Positions 47,490 through 59,300 of a DNA stretch of 64,000 bases are shown in pieces; the stretch's first letter is position 1, and every line of letters begins with the position of its first letter. Source of the DNA: Liolophura sinensis (taxonomy: Eukaryota > Mollusca > Polyplacophora > Chitonida > Chitonidae); the NCBI RefSeq assembly GCF_032854445.1, contig NC_088297.1, positions 248,001 through 312,000 of the forward strand, given 5' to 3'. Both the position numbers and the translations under genes were made by a program. Under the pieces are notes generated by a model that made no database searches, was not told the origin of the DNA, and was given only the letters and a program-made list of their open reading frames with translations.

Positions 47490-50400
47490 ATGAGGGTTGT
47501 ACCGATTTTAGTTGTTTTATGTGTTCTATTGAGCGCGAAGTGGGCGATATTTGTGTCGTTTGACAGTCTGAAGGAACAGTGAGTATTGCTTTACATTTGT
47601 CTGTGTGTGTCATCTCAATATCAATGGTATCATAACGGTTTATTTGACTACTGACTGTAAAAATTGATATTTTTGCTTTTAAGGCTACTTTCTGGTGCAC
47701 AGTTAGGTATGTGCATGTACATGTCAAGTCCAACAGTAGACTTTACATCATCCTCCTAGTCGTCAGTTGTATGGACGTAAAACTTAACACCAACTAATGT
47801 GTTGCAGATGTAAAGAGAGAAGCGGCCTTGATCTTGTAGTAAAATGGATCAAGGCCGTGATTGGTCTTCCCGATCCAGAACCCCCATGGTGGAGACCGGC
47901 TGTGTGCAAATGGGTCAATCGGGAACCACAAGGTAAACCTCATGCAATTCTTGTCATTCCCTACTCAGATATTCTCATCAACATTTCTCAAGCTTTAATG
48001 TTCTTTGTTAATCAATGATCTTGTAAGCTGGCTATCATGACAAACCGATTAGCCTCTAACAGATTCCATGAAAAGACAGGCTTACCCTTGCCGTGTTTAC
48101 CTGTGCACAGTCACAACATAATGACTCAGGAACCGCTCACTAATATGGTCGCTATGAGTTCAAGTCCACTTGACTTCCTCCCCGGTCGTATGTGGGAAGA
48201 AAAAGCACGGCGTTATACACAATTATAATAACTGAATGTAAATCAGTCATCCACTATATACAGGTTAGCTGAAATCTGAAGACACAGTTACCTGGAGTTT
48301 CCATGTAACCACGCAACTATTTTACGGTGCCAGAAATGTGACATTTATCACTCTTTTTCTTTCTAAACTAGCCGTGAATAACAGTAAATGTAATAGTAGT
48401 ATTATTATTTATATTATTTTATGTGCAGGTAATGTCGAGGCTTTTGTGATCGTCACAGCGTTGCTGCTTTTGTATAACATGTGTTGGGAAAGGAAGAAGA
48501 AAACTAGTAAGTTCTTTTCAGTCCCTCTTTCCGTTAAATGAGAAACAAACCTTAGAACATGGACCAAGATAGACACAGCGCCATCTTGATGCTGTTTAAT
48601 GTAGGATAACTCCTCAATACATACCCTTGTGGCTAAATTGCTGACTTGTCTACCCTTCAATCCGGACGGCGCTATGTCTGTGTTGGGGCTTGGTTCATAA
48701 CTCAGTCAATCTGCTTCCTTTAAAACAAAGTTCCTATTTACTAGTTTCATAAAAATGCGATGCACTATTTTCTTTTTTACAGTACATTTTGTTACCAACT
48801 AAATTAACTGGCGATTTAAAATTAATTTTTGATTTTGATAAATGTCTAACCTTAAACACAGTCACACTGTTAAGTTTCTTGCGGTGTTTATCATTATCTT
48901 ACAGGACGCCGACAAGGCAGGAAGTTATGCAACAGGAAGCTTTCCCTGGAACCACAGAAATGCCGTGGTGAGTTAAATGGTGCGAATTTTTAAACAATTA
49001 AAGGTGGTTTAAAACAGCACAAATTCGAATTCCACATATTCAACTACACGAAAGCGTATACGTATGCGCCGTTCAGTCCTAGAAATTGTTCCGTATGTAT
49101 TAAGTATTGGTAACTGCAAGCTGCTTAACTTGCGGATGTCTTGAACATAGGACGGATCGAGGTGTTGCCTTTCCGTCGACACCCAGGTAGCGGGCTCGTA
49201 TCCAGCTTCTGTTTTTGTGAAAACCTCTCCTTTTTTGTCCTTATCGTTCTGTGGTTCACTCGACTGTGAGAGATTTGTTTTTCTCCTTTCTAACTGTGGT
49301 ATGTTCATGAATAACACGGATGAGATAATATTGGGAATATGAGCATTAATTTAAGAAATTAGCAGAAAAGAGAACGTATTGATTTCCTCTGGCCGATTAC
49401 TTAGAGAGTCCGCCCCTGAAAACAGTGACTCCAGAAACTGGTTCTCTGTCTTGACATCTCCCCTAATCAGGGGATTGGTCTAAGATTGAGCCAGGCCCGT
49501 TACAGTATAAAGTGTTTAACTGGGGCTTCATGTATAGGGTGTTGGGAACGGCGTCTATATTTCAACGATAGAGAGACGAGATGAGACCGAACAAATTAGA
49601 AGAATTCTTACACGTGACTTTTACTGATTTATATATTGATATCATTCACCTAATTCCACCTCTGTTTATTTAATGTTTAATATTATACTCACTTGCTTAT
49701 ACGACGGCGGTCAGTTTTAAATGTGAAAGAACAGAAGCGCACTCGTATAAACCGCCTACCTTTGGCAAGTAAGTAGCGTACACATAAGCTCGTCATGTTT
49801 CATCAGGACAACTGGTCTTCAGTGTGCGAACGGCTACATGCATATCAGCTTCTTGCTGTCATCTACGACTTACGAGCAGCGAGAGCGAAAATCTGGAAAC
49901 CAGGATTTTTCCTTAATAGAAAGGCTTCTGTGTTTGTCTGTAAAACATCTTTTATATTTATTGCTTTATATAGATGCACAGGCCAAACGCTGTATGGACC
50001 TGTTGCCAACAAAAAGGAAGTTTGATGGAAGCATCAACATAGAACACGTGAGTACAGTGATTCAGTTTTAAAAAACAGAAACATAATACAGATTTTTCCA
50101 ACTGTTGTTCCGTCCTCAAGCATGAATATGTGTCTGTATATCTACACTGAAAAAACAAATGTTTATTATTTAAACATATGTCTACAACAGATAATAAACG
50201 TGGTTAACAAATTAATCCTTTTCAGTAAATGTCAGTAACACGCGCACACACTATTATGAATGCTTATTTTTAACATCTTCACGGTGTGTTTATTTTTCTA
50301 CACTTTCATACATTTTCATTTCTACATTTTCGGCCTACACGCGTATGCTTCATAAATATATTAATTTGTTTTATAAATACATGCAGTATTTTATAAATAC

Positions 50401-51097
50401 TCACATTTATGGTACAAATGCAATAATTTATGTTGTAAATTGAATGGGTTTATTGCTTCAACCGAATGATTTAAGGTTTTCAATGTATATGATCAACATT
50501 ATAAAGCGATCACTGTCCTGTTATCGGTTGTTGGATAAAAATGTTTAAGTATTAAACGTGTTGGAGTTAAGCATCAAGCATGTTTAGTATTTGTTGAAAA
50601 GAGATACTTAATGTTAAACATTTGTTGTGTTTTTTTTTTTTTCAGTGTAGACCAGTTTCTGCAGGCACCGGACTATCCCTCAAAACACGATGACTGAAAT
50701 ATATACAGACTAATAACTGAATGATGTCTCTTTGCAGGGCCAACCCCGCGGACAGAGCAGATACCAGCAGCTGGTACTCGGGCCTGTGTCAGTTACATTT
50801 CAAGCCATTCGAGCTGTTATTCTGACATATTTTAAAGCCCTGGGGTTATCTGAGAAAGACTTAAAGTTCACCAGCAAGATACGCGACAACGGTACGCCTG
50901 AGTTTCTAGGCATATGCTCAAAAAACTTCTGGTTCGCGGTGGTGCTGATACCAGACGAAGGCATCAACGTGCAGATTCAGCGCATGGGGCCAGCACGTGG
51001 TCTGATTAGGGAGGTGGCCTATCAGACCTACCACGTGACTTACAGGGGTTTTGTGCTCAGGGATGAGGGCACAAGCCTCCTTTATGGCTCTGGGTAG
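47490..51097 (+). CDS. Unrecognised single-pass membrane protein, six exons (copy A, complete)
   Basis: Exons 47490-47578, 47808-47932, 48429-48506, 48905-48967, 49974-50047 and 50738-51097 join through GT-AG sites without any stop (intron phases 2,1,1,1,0) to about 262 residues. Residues 1-22 are a hydrophobic leader (VVPILVVLCVLLSAKW). Residues 30-71 form a short Trp- and Pro-rich segment (PDPEPPWW) with two cysteines, at 31 and 63. Residues 75-91 are a transmembrane helix (AFVIVTALLLLY) followed by the basic ERKKKTRRRQGRK. Together these suggest a type I membrane protein with a cytoplasmic tail of about 165 residues. The last exon alone codes a 119-residue domain with alternating helix- and strand-like stretches (RYQQLVLGPVSVTF, FWFAVVLI, NVQIQRMGPARGLIREVAY). 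I do not recognise the family. Two further copies exist in the window (13556-16377 minus, broken; 62698 onward, partial), and comparing them supports every exon boundary that can be compared. The start was chosen for the leader and because B conserves it. Confidence 0.78.
48968..49973 (+). other. Intron 4 of gene A
   Basis: It holds remnants only: a box-B-like GGATACGAGCCC (minus, near 49195) and a degraded SINE tail TTATACGACGGCGGTCAG near 49697. No separate gene is seen. Confidence 0.5.
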
Positions 51098-51550
51098 AAA
51101 GGATAGGTCACAGGCTGGTCAGGATGAAGTGTTGTAAATAATCTCATTGCAGTCTATTGAAAATTATTGTCCTTGTACTTCTTACTTATCTGTGCAAGCC
51201 CTTCAAACTGACCAACTGCTGGGTATACAAGCTTGTCGCGTGTGTAAATTTAGAAATTTGGTATAAACTAGACGCCAGTAGTTATGGCTAGAAGAAATAA
51301 GTTGTATTAACCATTCAGTGTTTGTTTCGATCATTTTGGTAACTGGTTATTTGCTCTGTCAACCAGTCTCTGATGAGCTTGTATAGCTGGTTCCCGACCT
51401 CAGTCTATAATTGCCTCAGCTTGATGTGGTTTGAGATCAGACCTAGGAAACCAGAATCAGAATGAGACGTTCGCTTCAAATTTGTGAATACAACATCCCT
51501 CCTACGTGTTCTCTATTTTTATCCGTACAGGTATACTCTACCTCTTTCTA

Positions 51551-51556
51551 AATAAA
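51551..51556 (+). terminator. Polyadenylation signal for gene A
   Basis: AATAAA about 455 bases after the stop codon. It is the first canonical hexamer seen downstream of the stop in this orientation. Confidence 0.5.
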
Positions 51557-51698
51557 CGAATATATTTAAATGAACAAAAAAAAATACACAAATATGTGTT
51601 GTTTTTTTTATAGTTCTTACTTCATTCGAATTGTGTGAAAGCTAAAAAAAACAGATATTACGATAAGTTTGTGTAACAAACTTAAAAACAAACTTTTG

Positions 51699-52007
51699 AA
51701 CCTTGATTGCTCTGATTTACCTGCTGATTAAGAAGATAATTTTTTGAACCTTGATTGCTCTGAATTACCTGCTGATTAAGAAGATAATTTTTTGAACCTT
51801 GATTGCTTTGATTTACCTGTTGATTAAAAAGATAATTTTTTGAACCTTGATTGCTCTGAATAACCTGCTGATTAAGAAGATAATTTTTTGAACCTTGATT
51901 GCTCTGATTTACCTGCTGATTAAGAAGATAATTTTTTGAACCTTGATTGCTCTGATTTACCTGCTGATTAAGAAGATAATTTTTTGAACCTTGATTGCTC
52001 TGATGCC
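51699..52007 (+). repeat. 48-bp tandem repeat, six full copies plus part
   Basis: Starts near 51699, 51747, 51795 and on to 51987. The unit contains AACCTTGATTGCTCTGATTT, ACCTGCTGATTAAGAAGATA and ATTTTTTG. The last unit runs directly into sequence shared with 12.83-13.02 kb, where the equivalent unit is present once only. The array is therefore a local expansion in copy A. Confidence 0.95.
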
Positions 52008-52165
52008 GTGTAGATTTTCCTCCTGATTAATAAGACGAAGCGTAAGATTGCTTGTTGGAATCCGGGACTTTTGATACGCTTGCTTCTTTGGGTCTATACG
52101 GCTATGTTTGTTAAGTAACGGGTGAAGGTCACTGGTGTACACCGGGTGCTGGGGTTTCCTGAACC
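52008..52165 (+). repeat. 3' flank shared with locus C (inverted at 12.84-12.98 kb)
   Basis: TGATGCCGTGTAGATTTTCC, TGGAATCCGGGACTT and GTGTACACCGGGTGCTGGGG match the reverse complement of 12840-12980. This marks the right limit of the A/C duplication that I can follow. Confidence 0.75.
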
Positions 52166-52380
52166 ATCATTTTCACTGTTAACACACAAGTGAAAGCGTT
52201 CGCGGCGATAAACACCAATTAAACAGAGCCGTTCCCAACCCTCTATGGTTAAGCGTACGTCACGGCCATTGTTTACGGAATACCATTGGGGGAACAAAGA
52301 ACAAAAAACAACACTAAAAGTAGACATGTACACCCTACAGTGAATTCATGTTGAAATATAAATGTGAAGAAAAAAAGCAT

Positions 52381-52739
52381 GAGCGTGAGTGCTTAGGGTC
52401 TAACCTCGTACTTAACAATTCTTCAGTAATATGACGACGAATAAGCCCTTATAGTGCAGGTAATGTGCTTCCTTGTTGTAGGACGGATTTCTACCACTCG
52501 TTTATCTAGTGCAGCTTTACTGAAACGACTAACCTAAGCCAAGTAAGCCACCCTACATACCCGAGCCATTATACTGATACGGGTCAACCAGTCGTTGCAC
52601 TATCACCTTAATGCTAAACGGCGAGCGAGGAAGCTACAACCACCTCTTTTAAGGTCTTAGGTGTGACCCGACGCAGGAAACACAATGGATCCACCGCTCC
52701 AGAAGCGGACGCTCTACCAACTGAGCCATTCGAGACGGT
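52381..52739 (-). mobile_element. SINE family 2, full length
   Basis: Minus strand: head GTCTCGAATGGCTCAGTTGG with box A TGGCTCAGTTGGTAGAGCG, then GTCACACCTAAGACC, GATAGTGCAACGACTGGTTG, GGAAGCACATTACC and tail ACCCTAAGCACTCACGCTC. More diverged than the 36.4 kb copy. Confidence 0.88.
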
Positions 52740-53160
52740 TGAAGAGAAAAAAGAACACTTGTAGTGTACAACTAGGCTCTGTAACAAATCCATGTTGAAT
52801 GACAAATGCGAAGGAGAAAACAACATTTACAGTGCAGAACCACGCCCCCCAATGAATCCACACTGAAAGATAAACGTGAAGAAAAAGACAAGACTTACTG
52901 TGCACAACTTGGCACCACAATAAATTGATAGTCATCATACAGTCAATCATATTGGACTCTCAGTGTCAGTAACTACAGGAAAAAATTCTAAAGCAATTTG
53001 ACTGTTGACTGTTGCAAAATATGGTGTTTCTAGGTTCACACATGTTCTTGTCACGATATGGCTGAATTGTCGCTTGTGGGTTAAGTCATTCCTTCACTCA
53101 GTCAGTCATGCATTAAGACATTTTAGACGAACAGATATATAGAGCAAATCTATTATTATT
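52740..53160. repeat. Weak local repeats next to SINE
   Basis: Three loosely similar phrases (GAAAAAAGAACACTTGTAGTG, GGAGAAAACAACATTTACAG, GAAAAAGACAAGACTTACTG), about 80 bases apart, each followed by GTGCA-type or GTACA-type sequence. Old tandem duplication; no gene. Confidence 0.45.
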
Positions 53161-53164
53161 TTTT

Positions 53165-53334
53165 TTCCTGATGCTGGCTTCCTCTCGGGTCGTACACGGG
53201 ACGGTCTAGGAGCAACTTGCAGATGGTCGTAAGTTCCCTCCCCCTCCTCGCGTTGCCCTGTTTCATCCCACCATAACGGTGGCCGCCGTCGGTTAAAAGA
53301 TATACTTTTGAGAAGGGCGTAAAACATGAATTAA
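53165..53334 (+). mobile_element. SINE family 1, 5'-truncated, left arm of an inverted pair
   Basis: TGGCTTCCTCTCGGGTCGTA, CTTGCAGATGGTCGTAAGTT, CCACCATAACGGTGGCCGCC and GGGCGTAAAACATGAATTAA run to a TTTATTTA junction shared with the next SINE. Diverged. Confidence 0.8.
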
Positions 53335-53557
53335 ATTTATTTATTTACTTATTTGGTTGGTGTTTTACGCAGTACTCAAGAATATTTCACTTATACGACA
53401 GCGGAAACCTGCAGGTTGCTGGCAGACCTTGACAAGTACGGCCGGAGAGGAATCCAGCATAAGGAGGACTTGAACACACAGCGACAGCATTGGTGAGAGG
53501 CTCCATGGTCATTACGCTGCCTTAGCGCGCTAACTAACTGAGTCACGAAGCCGCCCT
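53335..53557 (-). mobile_element. SINE family 1, right arm of an inverted pair
   Basis: Tail TTGGTGTTTTACGCAGTACT at the left, then CGACAGCGGAAACCTGCAGG (an internal deletion relative to full copies), GGCCGGAGAGGAATCCAGC, and a head ending TAACTAACTGAGTCACGAAG. It abuts the previous SINE tail to tail without spacer. Confidence 0.85.
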
Positions 53558-53559
53558 CC

Positions 53560-54189
53560 CCTCTCCCAATGAAACAAATACAAATAAATAAGGTACTTAG
53601 TGTACAGTCACGATGCAGTATCAATGTATATAAAATGTTTATAAAAGGAAAGGGCGTGCAATAAACACACAGCGTTTAAAAACACTGTTTTGGACTTCAC
53701 AAACGTACAACATTTGACACACTATATATGTTGTATACGTGTAACATTTGGGAGTTCGTTGAAAAGTAATTCTAGCTATCTTGCATTAAAACTTTATATA
53801 GTTTAAAAAGATTTCATGTTAGGGTAATTTACAATTAAATGGAAGTTTTCTTTTGGGAATTTGAATGTTGTTTTACAGGTTGTCTACGTGAACTATGATT
53901 GGTGCAATTTACTTGCTACAAATTTGCCAGCGGCCAGTGACTGGAGGGGAAAGCCCCAGTTGAGTTAATGGACGAGGTCAACGCTCTTGTTATATGAATA
54001 CAGATTAATATACAGACTTGGCTTAGAAAATGTCACGTCGGTCTCATCTAATTACGCCAATTCCTTCATAGATCTTGCCTGTTAGAATAAGAGTTCAAAA
54101 ACGCCATCGCCATTATCTGAAAAGGTTAATCACAGATTGATTTTGTATGGAAACCCAGACGTGACACCGTTGAATCCAAAGAATCTCTA
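53560..54189. other. Unassigned DNA
   Basis: Nothing recognised. Confidence 0.4.
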
Positions 54190-54425
54190 AACCTCGTGGA
54201 GACGTGTACAGCTTACACGATTTGTAAGTGCGCGTAGGGTAATGGTTGACACAAGTTCAGACTGAACACGCCTTGGTGAAGACCTGTACAGCTTACAGGT
54301 ATCCTTATGATTTGTACATACGCGTAAGGTATTGGTTCAAGCACGTTTGAACTGAGCAGGCCTCGTGTACAGCTTACACGTATCCTCATAGTGTATCCAT
54401 ACACGTAGGGTAGTGGTTCACACAG
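54190..54425. repeat. Three diverged repeats of about 75-90 bp
   Basis: GTGTACAGCTTACACG, CTGTACAGCTTACAGGTATC and GTGTACAGCTTACACGTATC, each followed by a CGCGTA or CACGTAGGGTA block and a GGTT motif. The GTGTACAGCTTACAC core is nearly palindromic. The 127-codon minus frame across it is judged accidental. Confidence 0.65.
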
Positions 54426-56228
54426 GGTGAGGAGTTTGGAAATGCTTCTAAATGGCATTTTTGGAAAACAGTTATACACGGTGTCCAAGAACAGTTCAAT
54501 ATCAATCAAATACAATGATAATGTACGGGAACATAACTCCTTTAAAACACGTGCTAAAACATGTTTACGACACATTAACTTAAAACATATTCTCACTACA
54601 GTAACCCCCCAACTTCCTCTGCTAAAGACTGCATTCTTGAAGATGATCTAAGGTTAAAAATCCAAGGTTCAAACCCAGCATTCGTGTGGTGATTGGCAAA
54701 TGGTGACACATAATCCTTGAAATCAAGCCCTTTGGCAATTTATTTCTGTCAAGGTTTTATTCTAAGTCTTCGTGTAGATGTTTAAAAGGGACATAGAATC
54801 ATTTCTGATTGGCTGGTATTAGAGATAGACAAGTCTGGGCTATACCTATGAATTTTAGATATGGGATATTTATTCAAGCGTTGCCAAATCTGCTGACTTT
54901 AACCTCGGAATTCCCACAGTCACTCAGTGTGGATTCTGTATTTCTTTAAATAGTAGCAAATTACTCACCTCTAGCACCATGGCTTAAGCAGAGTGAGGTT
55001 AAAATATATGCACTGATGTTAATTGAAATATATTAGACGTGACTGGTATAGAAATAGTTGTATTGTCATCACATTTAATATACACATTAGAGCAATGCAA
55101 AGGGACCAGGTCACGGAGAGGCTTAGTCCACAAGCGGTTTATGGACGAATACAATGCAAAAACCACGTACAAAACTAGTATTATTTGCGGGTAATGCAGA
55201 CGAACCCATTTCTGTAAGTTACATATATGTAGTGTTTTAACGAAGTTAAATTGTTCTGTGAAACTGAACTGCCCAGGGGAGAAATAAACAGAGATCGGAG
55301 AAGAGGGGGAAAGGAAGGAGAAGTAAAAATGTCACCTAAAGTGGACGACCAGCGCACACCAATAAGGATTCACTTACACGAGTTAGCATGTGAAAACAAT
55401 ATAATTGAAACGGCACAGTATAGAGAGCAAAACGAGAGCAGCGACGAAAGTGTGACAGCTGGCAGATGGTTACATGTAACCGATGAAATACAGCCTGTTG
55501 TCAACTTAAATCAATCAAGGTGTTTTAACTCTTCATGTAAACGCATAAATAAATTTTGTTGTAATTTACACGCCCCCTATCACCCTGGATTAAGCAGAAA
55601 TATGTAAAAAAAACATAAGGGGGCGGAGGATCACTAATTTAGGCATAATGATTAGGCATCACTGGTCTAAAAATCCTCAAAATGCTGATTTGTCACATTT
55701 AACAGAAAATCACATTAAAACAAAGGGGCCAGGCGTCGGGGATGACTAGTCCACCAGCAGAATCCTGGTTTATACTGGCTACAGGAATATGCATAAGAGG
55801 GTCATCGGGTTTCAGTTTTCTCGGGCAGAACTTTCACATACTCTTAGCACAATGTGCAAATCAAAATATATCAACAAATATCAATAATTAAAAAATTTAT
55901 CCCTATAACAAAAAAATGTCACACATTTTGACATATACTCTAACTAGAAAGGAACAAATCCCTAGGTGTCACTTGGTGATGACACCAAATACTGATATGA
56001 ACGTTCAGTTGTTACCTGGCATGACTTCTGAATGAGTTAATTTTATGATTGCCGTTTTTCGTTTTAAATTAACTATGCCAAATACGTTGTACTATCATGT
56101 TGTACTATCAATTCACCCATGTTTATCGTTTGTTTGTTTAATGTATAACCTTGATGTTGTTCCTTTTGGGCTTCCGTACACTGCTGGTGTCAATGTCCTC
56201 TAAACTGACCGTTCCCCAAAACGTCTTA
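54426..56228. other. Unassigned DNA with minor repeat fragments
   Basis: Diverged relatives of the 38.4 kb repeat lie near 55045 and 55660. The 118-codon frame at 55251-55607 lacks domain or splice support and is not called. Confidence 0.4.
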
Positions 56229-56300
56229 ATTGACCAGATTAACTGCCACCTATGAACCCAATAGGAGCAATGATCGCTATAATCTGATGACCTTTCTGCC

Positions 56301-56308
56301 TATAAATA
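56301..56308 (+). promoter_or_regulatory. TATA box of the secreted peptide gene
   Basis: TATAAATA lies 82 bases before the start codon. A pyrimidine-rich, initiator-like TTCACTGTTCACTC stretch follows 25-35 bases downstream, the expected spacing for transcription start. Confidence 0.65.
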
Positions 56309-56382
56309 TGGGAGCTTCAGGGGTTACGATATTCACTGTTCACTCTACTGTCGTTAACGTCACCGCAAGTACAACACCGACC

Positions 56383-59300
56383 ATGGAGAGCAAGACCCTG
56401 ATGTTCCTGATGCTGATGGTGGTCGCTGTAGCCGTCGGTAAGTTACTTATTCCTACATCTAATATTAAATGTAGTTTTTTTAAACAATAAAAGCATTATA
56501 GTCTTAAATGTAGCTGAATTTCAGATCCGTGACATCTAACATGCAATTAGCATCACTATTTACCTAATTTCGGTTACACTATGTTTCTAGCTAGGATGTA
56601 AGTTTCTGCTATATATGCATTTACATGGACAGTTAGAATACGTCCCTAACTGAGGTTACTTGACAAAAGGCCTTACTTCACCTGTTATCTGTGACCATTT
56701 GGCAACTATTACAATGTTTTTACTGTTCTTGTTTTTCTCTCTATACCGCAGTAGTTTAATAGGTACTTTTTACTGAGAAACGAATACGGGCTGATGTAAA
56801 TATACCTCACCATAAGTACAGAAGGCTACGATGCCATTTTACTTGCAAACATCGTTTGTCGCAGATACCACAGACTCTCCATATTTGACATATTTGTTAA
56901 AGATGTCGAGGAACAGAAATTTTATTGGGAGAGAAATTATCTCACTGAACAAGTCTAAAACTTATGAACCGTTCAGAAGTCGAACGTTATGAGAAACCAT
57001 AAATGCTTTAGACTGTCCCATAGAGAGTACAAGCGTTATAAATTCCTCTGCAACATTATGCAGATAGTGTACGCTGTGAAATGGGACACGAGCAATTGTC
57101 ACTGCGGGACAAAAGATGCTCAAGAAGGTGCAGAGTCCGTATCTTGTATCCCAATCAACAGTGTGCTCTGTATATGTTTGTTATGTTTGTAAAACTGTGA
57201 AGAAAATATCTGCACCAAGACCCCAGTCCGTTAGAATTCCAAATCAATTATCCGTCTATCCATCTGACTATTTACTTTACATGCAAAGACAAAAAGACGG
57301 CTATTTATTTTATTTATTTGTTGATTTGATTGGTGTTTTTTTCGCCCTACTTAAGAATATTTCACTGTTACGACCAAGATGGCTATGAAACGTTCACTGA
57401 ATACGCAGTCATAACGTGAAGATATGGGCGTTCGCAGGCTCACCTGGCTTGGACACTGCATGGTTTCCAGACCAATAATCTCACGTGTTCGAATCCACCT
57501 CTCTCCGGCTACGGCTTTAAGTCAGAACCTCTGCCAGATACCTGACGAACGTCGGCGGTCGGCTACTCAGGTTTCCTTAACCCATAAACCTGAACGCCGT
57601 CAATTTGGTGATCTATTTATAAATACATAAATTTTTTCGTCACCCCTAACAGCACAAGCCAGTGAGAGAAAAAGGCGGTCAGTATTTCTGAAGGGGTAAG
57701 TGCTTGTCTTTCATCAACTTCAAATCCCGTTGCTTTTCTGCTGAGTTTTTGTGTTTAGTCTTTAAATAAACAGTTGGAATACAGCATTAGCTGATGTTGT
57801 CTCACAAAAGGTCGGATTTAAGTGGTTGACTCCAATTTCAAAGTTTCACGATGGTATCCTTTCTCTGATTTCACTTTTCATTCTGTAGCCTTTTATGAGG
57901 CAAAATGAGACGTTGTCAAATTAGAAAACAATGTTTTAAAGATACAAAACACAACAATTAAAAAGTAACAAAGTAACTATACACTTTTAGTTTAAAAGAA
58001 AATGTTCGAAGTAGCTATGACGGATTAGGAAGTTTCGATAGCGGAACTCGTCTTATTTAAAAACAAAATGATGAAAAAACTCTTCACACCAGAAGCACAA
58101 GCTCAATTCTCAATACCCTCATCCAAATCCTTTCTCTCGGCGTAAATTATTCTTTATTTCGTTTAAGAATGTTCAAAATATATTTGTGAAATACTGTCAT
58201 TTGGTTCCAAGTGTTCACATTTCACAGGTAATAAAGATTTTCGGAAATGTGTCCATACATATATTAATGACAGAGACAGGTATTCACATCATGGTAATGC
58301 GTCCATACATATATTAATGACACAGACAGATATTCACATCATGGTAATGCGATAATACATATATTAAAGATACAGACAGGTATTCACATCATGGTAATGC
58401 GTCCATATATATATTATTGACAGAGACAGGTATTCACATCATGGTAATGCGTCAATACATATATTAATGATACAGACAGGTATTCACATCATGGTAATGC
58501 ATCCATGCATATATTAATGACACAAACAGGTATTCATTTCACATCATGGTAATGCGTCCATATACATATTATTGACAGAGACAGGTATTCACATCATGGT
58601 AATGCGTCAATACATATATTAATGATACAGACAGGTATTCACATCATGATAATGCATCCATGCATATATTGATGACAGAGACAGGTATTCACAACATGGT
58701 AATGCGTCCATATATATATATATTAATGACACAGGCAGGTATTCACATCATGGTAATGCGTCCATACATATATTAATGATACGGACTGGTATTTACATCA
58801 TGGTAATGCGTCCATACATATATTAATGACACAGGCAGGTGTTCACATCGTGGTAATGCGTCCGTACACATATTAATGACACAGACTTTTATTCACAGCA
58901 TGGTAATGCGTCCATACATATATTAATGATGCAGACAGGTGTTCACATCATGGTAATGGTAACGGTAATGGTAATGTTAGTGGTATACTAATACGATCAA
59001 GCAACATAACTTACTAAGCCAGAATTGTTATTTTACTTGTATCTACCTAACAGTTCATTTATGTACTTGTCCTTTCTGACATATACTTGTTCAATCTCTA
59101 TAGGATAAGTATAGTTCTATTTTCAATCATTTTTTTCGGTTTGTTGGAGTACAAACGCAAAAATTTGACCATCAGATTGCGCCTTACAAACATAATTTCT
59201 GGATAATTAAATTATATAACTATGTTTGTACGTACATCTATGAATTCTATATATAAGGATATGTATATGGGTTATTTGTGTATTGTTAAGCTAAGAAATC

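Noticed and set aside
9030-52170. A single giant palindrome joining 9-19 kb with 39-52 kb
   Set aside because: The inverted segments do not share one axis: 9.0/40.5, 19.4/40.85 and 12.8/52.2 kb give different centres, so separate duplications are more likely.
55251-55607. 118-codon plus-strand frame with polar composition
   Set aside because: It begins in AT-rich unassigned DNA and shows no domain, second exon or promoter; kept as unassigned.
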